64,000 nt of DNA, taken from positions 62,001-126,000 of the forward strand of contig JALHPO010000002.1 in the NCBI GenBank assembly GCA_022842445.1, in the 5' to 3' direction. Each line of letters opens with the position of its first letter. Position 1 is the first letter of the stretch. The position numbers and the translations under genes are program-made. Below are positions 9,775 to 18,670 of the stretch, one piece after another. Under the pieces are notes generated by a model. That model searched no databases and was not told the DNA's origin. It saw only the letters and a list, made by a program, of their open reading frames with translations. This stretch comes from Nitrospira sp. GTDB lineage: Bacteria; Nitrospirota; Nitrospiria; Nitrospirales; Nitrospiraceae.

Positions 9775-9897
9775 TCATTCCTCAAGAACGTACAGCATAT
9801 GGCTGATGGCAAGAATGAAGAATGGATGGATCGAGTAACCGGATTTCTCTTTGTCCGTGCCATACGCCCGCTTCGCCGACTCAGCGAGGCGAGCCAT
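9775..9897 (-). CDS. Micro-ORF (40 aa) between the FAD/Fe-S dehydrogenase and the MoaD-like gene
   Basis: This short frame runs from ATG 9897 to TGA 9775 and encodes MARLAESAKRAYGTDKEKSG followed by a hydrophobic stretch (HPFFILAISHMLYVLEE end). It fits tightly: the dehydrogenase stop lies a few bases upstream and the MoaD-like start six bases downstream, and its final codons supply the next gene's ribosome-binding site. The amphipathic/hydrophobic C-terminal half could form a short membrane helix. I recognise no family. Its position makes either translation coupling or a small accessory subunit plausible. Confidence 0.45.
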   Translation of the reverse strand: MARLAESAKRAYGTDKEKSGYSIHPFFILAISHMLYVLEE

Positions 9898-9903
9898 TCG
9901 CCA

Positions 9904-12738
9904 TCAGCTCTTGTCAGCGGCTTCGTAGGCCTCGTGCAATAGCTGTGCGACATGTTTGACTTCCACTCGATCGCGCAAGCCATTCTTGAGCTGAATCATG
10001 CAGGCCGGACAACTCGTCGCCACCACGTCTGCGCCTGACTGCTCGACCGCGCGTGCCTTCCGCGTGAAGATGTTCTGTGCTGTCTCATAATCTTTCACAA
10101 TGAACGTCCCCGCCCCACCGGCGCAGCGATCGGCGTCTGGCATTTCGGCAAAATTGACGCCCGGCAATGACGACAAAATCTTGCGCGGCTCCTTGGTGAC
10201 TCCGGCAGCCCGCAGATGACAGGATGAATGGTACGTGACGCATTTCGTTCTTCCTGCCGTCTTCCCCATTGGAGGCTGCCGCAGTGAACGCGCGGCAAAC
10301 TCGCTGATATGCACCACCTTTTTAGCCAGTTGTTCCGCCTGTTGACGCTCGTCCCCTTCCCCCTCGGCAAACAGCGCGGGATAGTCTTTGAGCATCAGCG
10401 TGCAGGAGGCGCAACCGGTGACAACCGTCTCGTACGGCGCCAGCGACTGGAGATTGAAGCGGGCTCCCTCTCGCACCAAATCTTGATGCCCGTAGGTTTG
10501 AATCGGCGTCCCGGAACAGCGCTGCGGAGGCAGTGCCGGTTCAACACCGTGCTTCCGTAACACGCCGATCACCGCATCGCCGACACCGTCATCGAAATAA
10601 TTTGCTGCACAGCCATGAAAATAGGCCACTCCATTCGGTTGTGGCTGATTCGAACCGGTCGGGATCAATTCTGCATAGCGCTCCCGCAAGTGCTTTACCG
10701 CCAGTTTCGGCAATAACAACTCGTGCGGCAATCGAGCCGTCGAAGCCAGTCCTGCCATAACCGGCCTGGTCACTTTCTCGATGATCCACCTGAGCCATGG
10801 GCGATCCCACATCTGCTGTGTTTTACCGAGCCATCGCAGCAGCGAATCAAACCCTGCCCAATTGGCTTGCCATTTGAAGACCCAGCCGGCCAGCCGATTG
10901 GGATGTTCCGCCCGCTTTTTCAAGATAAGCTCGGATACGTCCACGCCGGCCGGACAAATCGTCCGGCAGGATTTGCAATTGAGGCAGGATTCCACCACTC
11001 GCTTGGAATCCAGGTAGCTGTAATCCTTAGCCGTCACGATCTCAAACCAGCCCCGCGCACTCATGTCTTCCGATTGGAACACATCGTAGACCGGGCAGAC
11101 TGAATTGCACTTGGCACAGGTCGCGCAGGACTTAGAGAGCCTTGTATAGTCGATGTGGTCGGTAAAGGGCCGGTCGCTGAGCTTAATGCCCGGATTGAGG
11201 ATATTGCCGGGATCGAAAGCCTTTTTGACCCGGACAAAGAGATCGTAGAGTTCATCACCGAACATCTTCCTGACATATTCCGCTCGAACTCGGCCGTCGC
11301 CATGTTCGCCGCAAATCGATCCGCCAAAACGATCTAATACCGCCGAGTGGATCTCATGATAACCATGAACCATCTTCTCGAAGTCATTGTGGTCATTCAC
11401 ATTCAAGAGCGGAACAATATGGGCATTTCCGTTTCCGATGTGGCCGAAAATTGCCACGGGGACCTGCTGCTCCTTGAAGAACTCCTCTAGATACTGGATC
11501 AATTCGCTGATCCGTTCGGCGCGCACCACCACATCGTCCACAAAATTAATCGGCTTCTTCTGCGGATCGAATCGATAGAGCGTCGGATAGAGCGCTTTTC
11601 TGGATTTCCAAAGTTGTTCCCGCTGTTCGGGGTCGAAGGCCAGAGTCAGCTCCGATGCAAGCGTGAAGGAACGACAGATGGCCGCCATCTGTTCGGCCCG
11701 TTCATGAAGATCCACCTCGAAGGAATCGGCATCCAGTTCAATCAGTAATGTCGCCGCCGCCTCAGCCGGCACACCATGCTTGGCCCGCCCGATCAGATTG
11801 AGCGTGTTGGCATCCATTACTTCCAAGGCGCTCGGCGCCAGCGCGAGCAGGCGTGGCACCACTTCGCCGACCTCCTGGAGATGACGAAGGTGAATAAGTG
11901 CGGTCAATGTGGCCTTCGGCTTCTCGACGAGTGACAACCTGGCTTCACTCACGACACCCAAGGTCCCCTCGCTGCCCACCAGCAATTTGGGCAGATCGAA
12001 ACGCCCGTCCGCCAGCCCATCGGCAAGACCAAAGAGGTTATAGCCGCTGCTGTTCTTGCTCACGCTCGGCTTCCTGGCCTGGATTAGATCCGCATGGGTT
12101 TGCACCAAGACAAAGAGTTCGCGCAGCGCCGGAATCGTCGAGAGCAGTCGTTCAAGTGCCGAATCATCCAGTCCGTACGATTGCGCGTCCAGCCATGACC
12201 CGGAGGCCAAGCACATCCTCATCCGCTGCACATTGTCCCTTACCGCTCCATACCGCAATGTATGTGGGCCGGACGAATTGTTCGCCAGCATGCCGCCGAG
12301 CTTGCACATATCTCCGCTGGAGGGGTCCGGTCCGAACATCAATCCGTCGCGCGCCAACTGTTTGTTCAATTCGGCAAGGACCATCCCCGGTTGGACACGC
12401 GCCCATTTCTCCTCGCGGTTCAGCTCAAGAATCCTATTGAGCCGCGAAACATCCAGGATGATTCCCGATCCAATGGCAGAACCCGTCAGATTTGTGCCGG
12501 CGGCCCTCGGTGTGAGAGGAATACCCCGCACCGCCGCATATTCAATCGTGCGTGCGATATCCTCTTCGGACTCGACCAGTACTACCGCCTTGGGCATCAT
12601 GCGATAGATACTCGCATCGACGGCATAGGCCGTAAGGGCCGGCGCGTCATCCTTAACTTTCTCCGAGCCAAGTCGAGCCCTGAGGTCGGTCGCGATAGCG
12701 TGGGATCGTTCCGGAAGGATGAGGGTTGGCGCAGTCAT
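9904..12738 (-). CDS. FAD-binding and (Fe-S)-binding 2-hydroxyacid dehydrogenase (D-lactate/glycolate type fusion)
   Basis: A 944-residue fusion. Residues 45-190 form a PCMH/FAD_binding_4 domain (GTNLTGSAIGSGIILDVSRL), residues about 250-520 an FAD-oxidase C domain with GHIGNGNAH and the GEHGDGR motif at 477-483. Two 4Fe-4S clusters follow: Cys538, 541, 544, 548 (CATCAKCNSVC) and Cys585, 588, 591, 595 (CLNCKSCRTIC). The C-terminal third has two CCG-type cysteine-rich domains as in GlcF/HdrB, with GADVVATSCPACMIQL near the end. This is the GlcD plus GlcF architecture in one chain, as in YdiJ and respiratory D-lactate dehydrogenases. It likely oxidises a D-2-hydroxyacid and passes electrons to the quinone pool. 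A divergent D-2-hydroxyacid dehydrogenase lies 108 bp away, which suggests related substrate metabolism. Confidence 0.88.
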   Translation of the reverse strand: MTAPTLILPERSHAIATDLRARLGSEKVKDDAPALTAYAVDASIYRMMPKAVVLVESEEDIARTIEYAAVRGIPLTPRAAGTNLTGSAIGSGIILDVSRLNRILELNREEKWARVQPGMVLAELNKQLARDGLMFGPDPSSGDMCKLGGMLANNSSGPHTLRYGAVRDNVQRMRMCLASGSWLDAQSYGLDDSALERLLSTIPALRELFVLVQTHADLIQARKPSVSKNSSGYNLFGLADGLADGRFDLPKLLVGSEGTLGVVSEARLSLVEKPKATLTALIHLRHLQEVGEVVPRLLALAPSALEVMDANTLNLIGRAKHGVPAEAAATLLIELDADSFEVDLHERAEQMAAICRSFTLASELTLAFDPEQREQLWKSRKALYPTLYRFDPQKKPINFVDDVVVRAERISELIQYLEEFFKEQQVPVAIFGHIGNGNAHIVPLLNVNDHNDFEKMVHGYHEIHSAVLDRFGGSICGEHGDGRVRAEYVRKMFGDELYDLFVRVKKAFDPGNILNPGIKLSDRPFTDHIDYTRLSKSCATCAKCNSVCPVYDVFQSEDMSARGWFEIVTAKDYSYLDSKRVVESCLNCKSCRTICPAGVDVSELILKKRAEHPNRLAGWVFKWQANWAGFDSLLRWLGKTQQMWDRPWLRWIIEKVTRPVMAGLASTARLPHELLLPKLAVKHLRERYAELIPTGSNQPQPNGVAYFHGCAANYFDDGVGDAVIGVLRKHGVEPALPPQRCSGTPIQTYGHQDLVREGARFNLQSLAPYETVVTGCASCTLMLKDYPALFAEGEGDERQQAEQLAKKVVHISEFAARSLRQPPMGKTAGRTKCVTYHSSCHLRAAGVTKEPRKILSSLPGVNFAEMPDADRCAGGAGTFIVKDYETAQNIFTRKARAVEQSGADVVATSCPACMIQLKNGLRDRVEVKHVAQLLHEAYEAADKS

Positions 12739-12846
12739 GAAAAAGTAGTCTATTCTAGGCGACCGGTTGCGAGAAGCACAAGGGACAGTTGTTGGCGCAT
12801 GGCAAATCTCCTACAATGCCACTCTGTTTCTGAAGGAGTGCACTCA

Positions 12847-13809
12847 ATGACCTGTCCCGCACTGTATGTCACGCGACTACTTCCCGATCCGATCATGGCC
12901 GTGATCCGAGAACGGTACCAACTGATTGCCGAACCCACGGATCAGCCGCCACCCCCTGAGCTTCATACACACTCCTTTGCGCAGGCCGAGGCGGTCATCT
13001 GCACGCTTGCCGATCGGATTGATGCGGCGCTGCTCTCCAGCGCACCACATCTGAAAATCGTGGCCAATTACGCGGTGGGCTACAACAATATCGATCTTGC
13101 CGCCGCACAGGCGCGTGCCATCGTTGTCACCAACACGCCGGATGTCCTCACTGCCGCCACTGCCGATTTAACCTGGGCCTTGCTGTTCGCGGTCGCCCGG
13201 CGAGTGGTGGAAGGGGACCGTTGGCTCCGCACCGGCACGTGGCCGGGCTGGGCGCCGACGCAAATGCTGGGGCACGATGTGTCAGATAAGACGCTCGGCA
13301 TCATCGGTATGGGACGGATCGGCCAAGCCGTTGCGCAGCGAGCCCAGGGCTTTCGCATGCCGGTGGTGTATGCAAGCCGCCGGCCGGTCACAGCCCCTGC
13401 TGGTGTTGCCTGGAACCGTGACTCACTCGATGAGGTACTCAGGCGATCGGATTTCCTGTCGCTCCATGTCCCGCTCACTGAGACGACCTCTCATCTGATC
13501 AGTTCCCGTGAGCTGAGCCTGATGAAGCCTACCGCCATTCTGCTCAATACATCTCGTGGTTCTGTGATCGACGAAGCAGCGCTCGTGTCAGCACTTCAAC
13601 GTGGAACAATTGCGGGAGCGGGCCTGGATGTTTACGAGCATGAGCCTGCGATTCACCCTGAACTGGTAGCGATGCACAATGTCGTGCTCCTGCCACATCT
13701 TGGCTCGGCAACGCAGGAGACCCGCATTCGGATGGGGCACGTCTGCCTCGACAATATTGCAGCAGTGTTAGGTGGAAGACCGGCGCCGAATCAGGTTCGA
13801 TCCGGCTAG
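12847..13809 (+). CDS. D-2-hydroxyacid dehydrogenase (glyoxylate/hydroxypyruvate reductase type)
   Basis: This 320-residue NAD(P)-dependent enzyme has the two-domain D-isomer dehydrogenase layout. It shows NYAVGYNNIDLAAA in the catalytic domain, GIIGMGRIGQAVAQRA for nucleotide binding, and the active-site triad regions LLNTSRGSVIDEAAL (Arg), GLDVYEHEP (Glu) and VLLPHLGSAT (His). It most resembles glyoxylate/hydroxypyruvate reductases. The open frame extends to 12262, but ATG 12847 has an ideal AAGGAG site at a 9-10 nt distance and starts where the family starts. It is divergent from the FAD/Fe-S dehydrogenase, and the pair could interconvert a hydroxyacid and its ketoacid. Its TAG stop shares CTAG with the convergent TPR gene. 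Confidence 0.9.
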   Translation: MTCPALYVTRLLPDPIMAVIRERYQLIAEPTDQPPPPELHTHSFAQAEAVICTLADRIDAALLSSAPHLKIVANYAVGYNNIDLAAAQARAIVVTNTPDVLTAATADLTWALLFAVARRVVEGDRWLRTGTWPGWAPTQMLGHDVSDKTLGIIGMGRIGQAVAQRAQGFRMPVVYASRRPVTAPAGVAWNRDSLDEVLRRSDFLSLHVPLTETTSHLISSRELSLMKPTAILLNTSRGSVIDEAALVSALQRGTIAGAGLDVYEHEPAIHPELVAMHNVVLLPHLGSATQETRIRMGHVCLDNIAAVLGGRPAPNQVRSG

Positions 13810-15722
13810 CTCGCAAGCCGGAACGAGGCGGTTGGGGACTGGCTCCGACCCTTGATTGCCGCAAGCCGTGTCGGCACATCGTGAAAGGAAGGAATGGACT
13901 GAAACGTCACCGTCGCCTTTGTCCACTCCTCCGCGGCCTCATAGAGCAGCCCTAATTCATAACGAAGAGCTTGGCCTTTCGCCCCTTGAGCGCGAGAGTC
14001 TGACAGTACTGATTCTAGCTCTTGAATTGCCTGGAGGACATGGCCTTCCTCCTTGTAACACAGCGCCAGCATCAGGTGAGAATCGAGACAGAATGTGTTT
14101 CCTGTCCGTGCGATCTCGAATTCTTCCCTCGCCTCCGGGTAGAGCGCCATATTCTTATACGCGACACCCAAAGTGAAATGTGCTTCATAATCGGGCATCG
14201 GAGTTGCCGGGACCGTCGATACCACAGCAATAGGTGGTTGACCATCTGCGTTCTTTCCAGCCGTCACGTGCTCCGCCTCGAGCTGTCGCACCTCCGCACC
14301 GTGAGTCCCGTCGCCGTCCACCTCGGCATTCATCTGCACTGAAGCAGCATCCGTGGAAGGCGGATGTACAAACACACTCGTCGCATCCGGCTCAGCCCCT
14401 TCCAATGAAAAATTCAATGTTTGCTCGGGCTGAGGTTGTGAGTGCACCGGCCTGAAATCATCTGGCTCCGCGCCTTCAATCGAAAATGCGCTCGATCCAC
14501 TTGATGCAAATTCCTGCGTCGACGATTCGACTGCAGCGATAGACGTTCCATTCATCTTTGCCGCCAGGGAAGCGACCAATTCCGGATCCGGACTGAGCAA
14601 CCGAACCTTTTCAAAGAGCTCTTCATGCAGACCTTCCATGCCAGGCTCAGGATGCACCAGTAACAGTTCGACGGCTCTGGCATATTGCTGAGCAGCCGCG
14701 GCATGGTTATTTTGCCGCTCGCACAACTCTCCGTTCAGCTCCAGCAGCGGCACGGAGTCCGGTTGTGCCGACAGGAATTCTTTGATCAAGGTTTCGGCAA
14801 GAGGAAGATCCTGCGCGCGCAGAGCCTCTCCGGCCAAAAATCGATACTCACCCAACGCCACCTGGAGATCACCTCGCTGTAAATGAAGTCGCGCGAGCAA
14901 TTGACAGACTTGAGGATTACCTGGTTCCCTGGAAAGTATCTGGTTTAAAATCGCCTCTGCCCCGGCATACTGTTTCTCCTCCATCCTCCGTATCGCTTCG
15001 TCGAGAGGACCGAGTGGCGGTGATGATGTGGTTTTTGCGGAATCGGCAGTCCCAGGCTTCACGGCCTTGATCGAAATCGTTCCTCCTTTCTTCACGCCCT
15101 CGACAAACTGTGCCGCTTCATTGTTCTTCGGATCGATTCTGAGCACGGAAAGATAGGCATCCTTCGCCTCCTCATGACGACCCTGCATCGAACGTTCACG
15201 GCCCAGCTGAAGATATACCTCCGTGGCTTCATCCTGCCGGTTGTCCTGGAGGCAGAGTTCGGCAATGCGCTGCTGCGCGCTCAAATTAGAGGGGTCGAGA
15301 CTGACGATTTTTTGGTAGAGCACCAGCGCATCTTTCGGTTTGCCCTCCTTAATCAACTGCTTAGCCAGCGTAAGATAGTCCTGCACGGCATTGCTGACGA
15401 GACCACGCTCTCCGTTGAGATCCCCAAGATGGCGATAGACTTCGTATTTGGTCGGATCGCACTTGAGCACCTTCTTGTAGGTTGCGATAGCCTTGACAGT
15501 GGCTCCTTCTGCCTTGAAGAGTTTCGCAGCCTGAAAAAATGCGGCGCTCGCTTCTGATACCGCATTTCGTTTCAAATACAAATCCCCTATGGAATTAGGG
15601 ATACTGCCGTCAGTGGGAGCTTCCGCTGCGAGCTTTTTCCATTCGGCAATAGCCTCCGTGATCTGGCCTTTTGAAGCCAGCAGCTGAGCCTGCTGAAGTA
15701 TCTTGCTACGATCCAGAGGCAA
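13806..15722 (-). CDS. Tetratricopeptide-repeat protein (638 aa)
   Basis: A long TPR protein without a signal peptide. The N-terminal 220 residues contain about five TPRs (for example GQITEAIAEWKKLAAEAPTD, GATVKAIATYKKVLKCDPT, KPKDALVLYQKIVSLDPSN). Two to three more TPRs occupy residues about 250-360. A Ser/Glu/Pro-rich low-complexity stretch follows at about 400-510, with repeated F(S)LEGAEPD segments (FSIEGAEPDD, FSLEGAEPDA). A final TPR pair ends the protein. It is probably a cytoplasmic scaffold; no enzymatic motif is visible. The start is most likely TTG 15722, which has a GAGGGA site six bases upstream; a weaker TTG start lies at 15767. It is convergent with the hydroxyacid dehydrogenase. 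Confidence 0.75.
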   Translation of the reverse strand: MPLDRSKILQQAQLLASKGQITEAIAEWKKLAAEAPTDGSIPNSIGDLYLKRNAVSEASAAFFQAAKLFKAEGATVKAIATYKKVLKCDPTKYEVYRHLGDLNGERGLVSNAVQDYLTLAKQLIKEGKPKDALVLYQKIVSLDPSNLSAQQRIAELCLQDNRQDEATEVYLQLGRERSMQGRHEEAKDAYLSVLRIDPKNNEAAQFVEGVKKGGTISIKAVKPGTADSAKTTSSPPLGPLDEAIRRMEEKQYAGAEAILNQILSREPGNPQVCQLLARLHLQRGDLQVALGEYRFLAGEALRAQDLPLAETLIKEFLSAQPDSVPLLELNGELCERQNNHAAAAQQYARAVELLLVHPEPGMEGLHEELFEKVRLLSPDPELVASLAAKMNGTSIAAVESSTQEFASSGSSAFSIEGAEPDDFRPVHSQPQPEQTLNFSLEGAEPDATSVFVHPPSTDAASVQMNAEVDGDGTHGAEVRQLEAEHVTAGKNADGQPPIAVVSTVPATPMPDYEAHFTLGVAYKNMALYPEAREEFEIARTGNTFCLDSHLMLALCYKEEGHVLQAIQELESVLSDSRAQGAKGQALRYELGLLYEAAEEWTKATVTFQSIPSFHDVPTRLAAIKGRSQSPTASFRLAS

Positions 15723-15820
15723 GACAAGTCCCTCTTCCCAAGAATAGGCAAACGCTAACAGTATCAAGAGGTTTTGTCGAGAAAATGGAGGAATCAGGCG
15801 GCAGATCTACTATGACAACA

Positions 15821-15857
15821 GAATGGGCCTGTCCGCTCAGAAAAGACAGGCCCATTC
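15821..15857 (-). terminator. Hairpin downstream of the cold-shock gene
   Basis: A perfect 13-bp inverted repeat (GAATGGGCCTGTC and its complement) with an 11-nt loop sits 25 bp after the cold-shock protein stop. A second small hairpin (AGGCAC/GTGCCT, 15864-15879) lies between them. Neither is followed by a good T-tract, so this may be a processing or stability hairpin, or a Rho-assisted end, shared with the TPR gene's upstream region. Confidence 0.5.
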
Positions 15858-15881
15858 GTCAGGAGGCACTCTGGTGCCTGT

Positions 15882-16100
15882 TTATGAGGCGGCGATGGCT
15901 GATTTCAATACATTGGCCGCTTGAGGGCCTTTCGCTCCCTGCACAATTTCAAACTCAACATTTTCGCCTTCTTTTAAAGTCTTAAACCCATCCCCCTGTA
16001 AAGCGGAATAGTGGACAAAGACATCTTCGCCGCTATCAAGCCGGATAAACCCAAACCCTTTCCGATCGTTGAACCACTTCACAGTTCCCTTTGTCTTCAC
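15882..16100 (-). CDS. Cold-shock protein (CspA family)
   Basis: A complete 72-residue single-domain cold-shock protein. It has RNP1 (KGFGFI, residues about 14-19) and RNP2 (VFVHYS, about 27-32), together with the conserved GTVKWFND start. It binds single-stranded nucleic acid and destabilises RNA secondary structure. Translation starts at GTG 16100 with the very strong AAAGGAGGAG site upstream. The mRNA appears to have a leader of around 160 nt from a candidate promoter at 16269-16297, a layout typical for cold-shock mRNAs. Confidence 0.95.
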   Translation of the reverse strand: MKTKGTVKWFNDRKGFGFIRLDSGEDVFVHYSALQGDGFKTLKEGENVEFEIVQGAKGPQAANVLKSAIAAS

Positions 16101-16268
16101 AACACTCCTCCTTTCCTAATGGCCATGGGCAACGAGCCCCCTAGCCACGAAACCGCGGTTGAGACACGACTAGGTAATAGAAGTCGAACCTGGCGGGTAG
16201 AACCGACGGGCACCTGCACAAGTGTTGCATCGCTCACGGGACCCATCATGTGGAGGAAAACCGCGCTG

Positions 16269-16297
16269 CATGTACCATAGCGCTCATACACTGTCAA
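16269..16297 (-). promoter_or_regulatory. Candidate sigma-70 promoter for the cold-shock gene
   Basis: On the minus strand a perfect TTGACA (-35, 16292-16297) is followed after 17 nt by TACATG (-10, 16269-16274). Transcription from here would give a leader of about 160 nt before GTG 16100. The -35 is ideal and the -10 weak. Confidence 0.5.
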
Positions 16298-16358
16298 GCG
16301 ATTCTTTTACAAACAAGATTCATGCGCGAGGTTTACAAGCAGGTAGGACTCCCCTATA

Positions 16359-17480
16359 GTGTTCGTGTCACCGCCACCTAAGAGCCCTGTGATCCTACGA
16401 ACTCTGCTTGATCGCTACATTTTCACCGAACTGCTCTCCCCGTTCGGCCTGAGTCTTGGTGCGCTCTGTTTCGTCATGCTGACGAGAGAATTGCTGCGTC
16501 TCGTCGAATTACTGGTGTCCAAAGGCGTCGGCTTATGGTCGGTCTTGAAGGTCATCGCCATGCTGCTGCCATCCGGCTTGGTATTGACCCTTCCAATCGC
16601 CGGACTCATCGCATCCATTACCGCCTTCGGCCGTTTATCCTACGATAAGGAACTCGTGGCGATGCGGGCTGCAGGGCTAAGTCTCTTCCGCCTGTCTCAA
16701 CCGGTCTTCCTCTTCGCGCTGACAGTCTTCGGTCTCACACTAGTCCTCTCCCAGTGGGGACAACCTTGGAGTTCATTAAATCTTAAGAAGGTTGCGCTTA
16801 ATTTGCTGAAGGATCAGCTTGTTCTCGCGCTGGAGCGCGGTACCTTTAACGAGCCGATTCCGCACATGGTGATTTATGTTCCCGATGCCGTCGACGGCCG
16901 GTCCACGAAAGGCATTTTTGTATCGGATGAGCGGACCGCCAAGGAACCGCGCATCATTGTGGCGGAGGACTATCAGGTGTTCATGGATCAGGCGAACAAC
17001 CAGGTTGCCCTGCGCCTTGTCAATGGCGTCATCCATACCCGTCCGGATCAGGTCGATCAATACCGTCTCGTGTCATTTGCGAGCTACGATATCAAATTGA
17101 GCTTGAGCCAGAGCAGCTACGCAGCCGCCGAAGAGCGCCCGACCTACGACCAGATTATGGCGATGATCCGGCAAGGCGGGGAGAAGGACTCAACCGGCCT
17201 GCGTCGCTTGATGGAGTACTACAAAGATCTCGCCTTTCCAACCGCTTCGCTGGTGTTTTGCCTTTTGGGCGTGCCTGTTGGGATTGTCTCCAAACGGTCG
17301 GGTCGGGTCGGCGGATTCGCCGTCGGCGTTCTGATCATCATTGTGTTCTATGTCTTGAATGTCGCCTGTGATTTTCTGGTGACGACCATGCTCATTAGCC
17401 CCTTCGTCGGAGCCTGGATGCCCAACATCGTCTTCATTGTTGCAACGATCATCCTCTTCATGAAAATGAGCCGCCAATAG
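16359..17480 (+). CDS. lptF: LPS export permease LptF
   Basis: This is one of the two transmembrane subunits of the LptB2FGC ABC complex, which extracts lipopolysaccharide from the inner membrane. The 373-residue protein has the YjgP/YjgQ layout: about three N-terminal transmembrane helices, a periplasmic beta-jellyroll domain (about 130-265) and three C-terminal helices. The N-terminal signature LDRYIFTELLSPF and the segment MRAAGLSLFRL (coupling helix region) are visible. The listed start is a GTG; GTG 16389, which gives an N-terminus beginning with ILRTLLDRY, is equally possible and closer to the family norm. lptG follows after 4 bp, so the two are co-transcribed. Confidence 0.9.
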   Translation: MFVSPPPKSPVILRTLLDRYIFTELLSPFGLSLGALCFVMLTRELLRLVELLVSKGVGLWSVLKVIAMLLPSGLVLTLPIAGLIASITAFGRLSYDKELVAMRAAGLSLFRLSQPVFLFALTVFGLTLVLSQWGQPWSSLNLKKVALNLLKDQLVLALERGTFNEPIPHMVIYVPDAVDGRSTKGIFVSDERTAKEPRIIVAEDYQVFMDQANNQVALRLVNGVIHTRPDQVDQYRLVSFASYDIKLSLSQSSYAAAEERPTYDQIMAMIRQGGEKDSTGLRRLMEYYKDLAFPTASLVFCLLGVPVGIVSKRSGRVGGFAVGVLIIIVFYVLNVACDFLVTTMLISPFVGAWMPNIVFIVATIILFMKMSRQ

Positions 17481-17484
17481 CCCT

Positions 17485-18576
17485 ATGACAATTCTCTTCC
17501 GCTATATCCTTCGTGAATACGCCAAGATTTTTCTGATGTGTTTTGCCGGCTTGGTCACCATTTATATGGTGATCGATTTTTTCGAAAAAGTCCGACGGCT
17601 TCTTCGCTACGATTCTGGCGTGCTTCCGATGCTCGCCTACTTCGCGCTCAAAATTCCTGCCATCTCATTTCAAGTCGTGCCGTTCGCTGTCTTAGTGGCC
17701 ACGCTCCTGACCCTTGGGTTACTTGCTCGCAGTAATGAAATCACCGCCCTACGTAGCTGTGGCATCAGCCTGCTCTGGGTCACCTCACCGTTTCTCTTAT
17801 TTGCCGGCGGGCTCGCTGTGGTACTCCTGGCATTCAGCTCGGCGATCATTCCACTTGCATCGGAAAAGGCTGAAGAGATCCGACTCATCCAGATCGAAAA
17901 GAAGCCGATTCCATTGACCGTCCAAGCTCCCCAGCCGTGGGCCCGCATCGACGCAGATGCTCTCATGCGCGTCAGCACGATTGACGTCGGGGGAAAAACG
18001 CTTCGCGGCGTGCGTCTGTTCTATTTTGACCAGGCTTTTCACCTTAACCGAGTCATCGAGGCCGCAGAAGCGCAGTATGCGGCCTCCGGTTGGGTGCTGC
18101 TGAATGGGAATCGTCGGGAATTTGCGCCTGACCACACCGTAGACCTAACCCTCTTTACCGACCAGCCGGCGGACATTCCACTGATCCCTGACGACTTTTC
18201 CACGTCACTGGCCGGCAATTCTGACACAATGACGTTTCGAGAAATCCGAAACTACCTGGGACGGTTTCAACACAAAGAGGTGTCCTTCTCCAGGCTACTG
18301 ACTGATTACTACGGCCGGATCGCGTTTCCATTCGTGACGATCATCATGGTCCTGGTCGGTATTGCGCTGGGTTTACGGCGGAGCGGGGTACGCGGAGGAA
18401 GCATGGCCATGGGGATCGGGCAAGCGTTCATCGTCGGATTCTGCTACTGGACGACTCATTCCATCGCGATTGCGCTGGGCCGTGGAGGAGCGTTGGCGCC
18501 CATGCTTGCCGGCTGGATGGCCAATATCCTCTTTGCCAGCTTTGGGCTCTACCTCCTGCTTAAAGTCCGACATTGA
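17485..18576 (+). CDS. lptG: LPS export permease LptG
   Basis: The 363-residue partner of LptF, with the same architecture: N-terminal helices beginning ILFRYILREYAKIFLMCF, a periplasmic domain (about 130-255) and three C-terminal helices. The coupling-helix region reads EITALRSCGISLLWV. Its ATG lies four bases after the lptF stop. Together with an LptB ATPase encoded elsewhere, it would power LPS export to the outer membrane. A lipid A-related fabF-acp-lpxD set follows on the same strand, grouping LPS export with LPS acylation. Confidence 0.9.
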   Translation: MTILFRYILREYAKIFLMCFAGLVTIYMVIDFFEKVRRLLRYDSGVLPMLAYFALKIPAISFQVVPFAVLVATLLTLGLLARSNEITALRSCGISLLWVTSPFLLFAGGLAVVLLAFSSAIIPLASEKAEEIRLIQIEKKPIPLTVQAPQPWARIDADALMRVSTIDVGGKTLRGVRLFYFDQAFHLNRVIEAAEAQYAASGWVLLNGNRREFAPDHTVDLTLFTDQPADIPLIPDDFSTSLAGNSDTMTFREIRNYLGRFQHKEVSFSRLLTDYYGRIAFPFVTIIMVLVGIALGLRRSGVRGGSMAMGIGQAFIVGFCYWTTHSIAIALGRGGALAPMLAGWMANILFASFGLYLLLKVRH

Positions 18577-18670
18577 GAAACCGCCGGAAAACCACCAATC
18601 ACCAGTTGACTGCTTTCCCTTCTTCCGGTAAGTAAGGAGAGCCCCTGGGCTGTACCAAGGAGATTACGGC

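Noticed and set aside
12262..12846. N-terminal extension of the D-2-hydroxyacid dehydrogenase
   Set aside because: The upstream part is antisense to the FAD/Fe-S dehydrogenase, and ATG 12847 has an excellent ribosome-binding site at the family's start.
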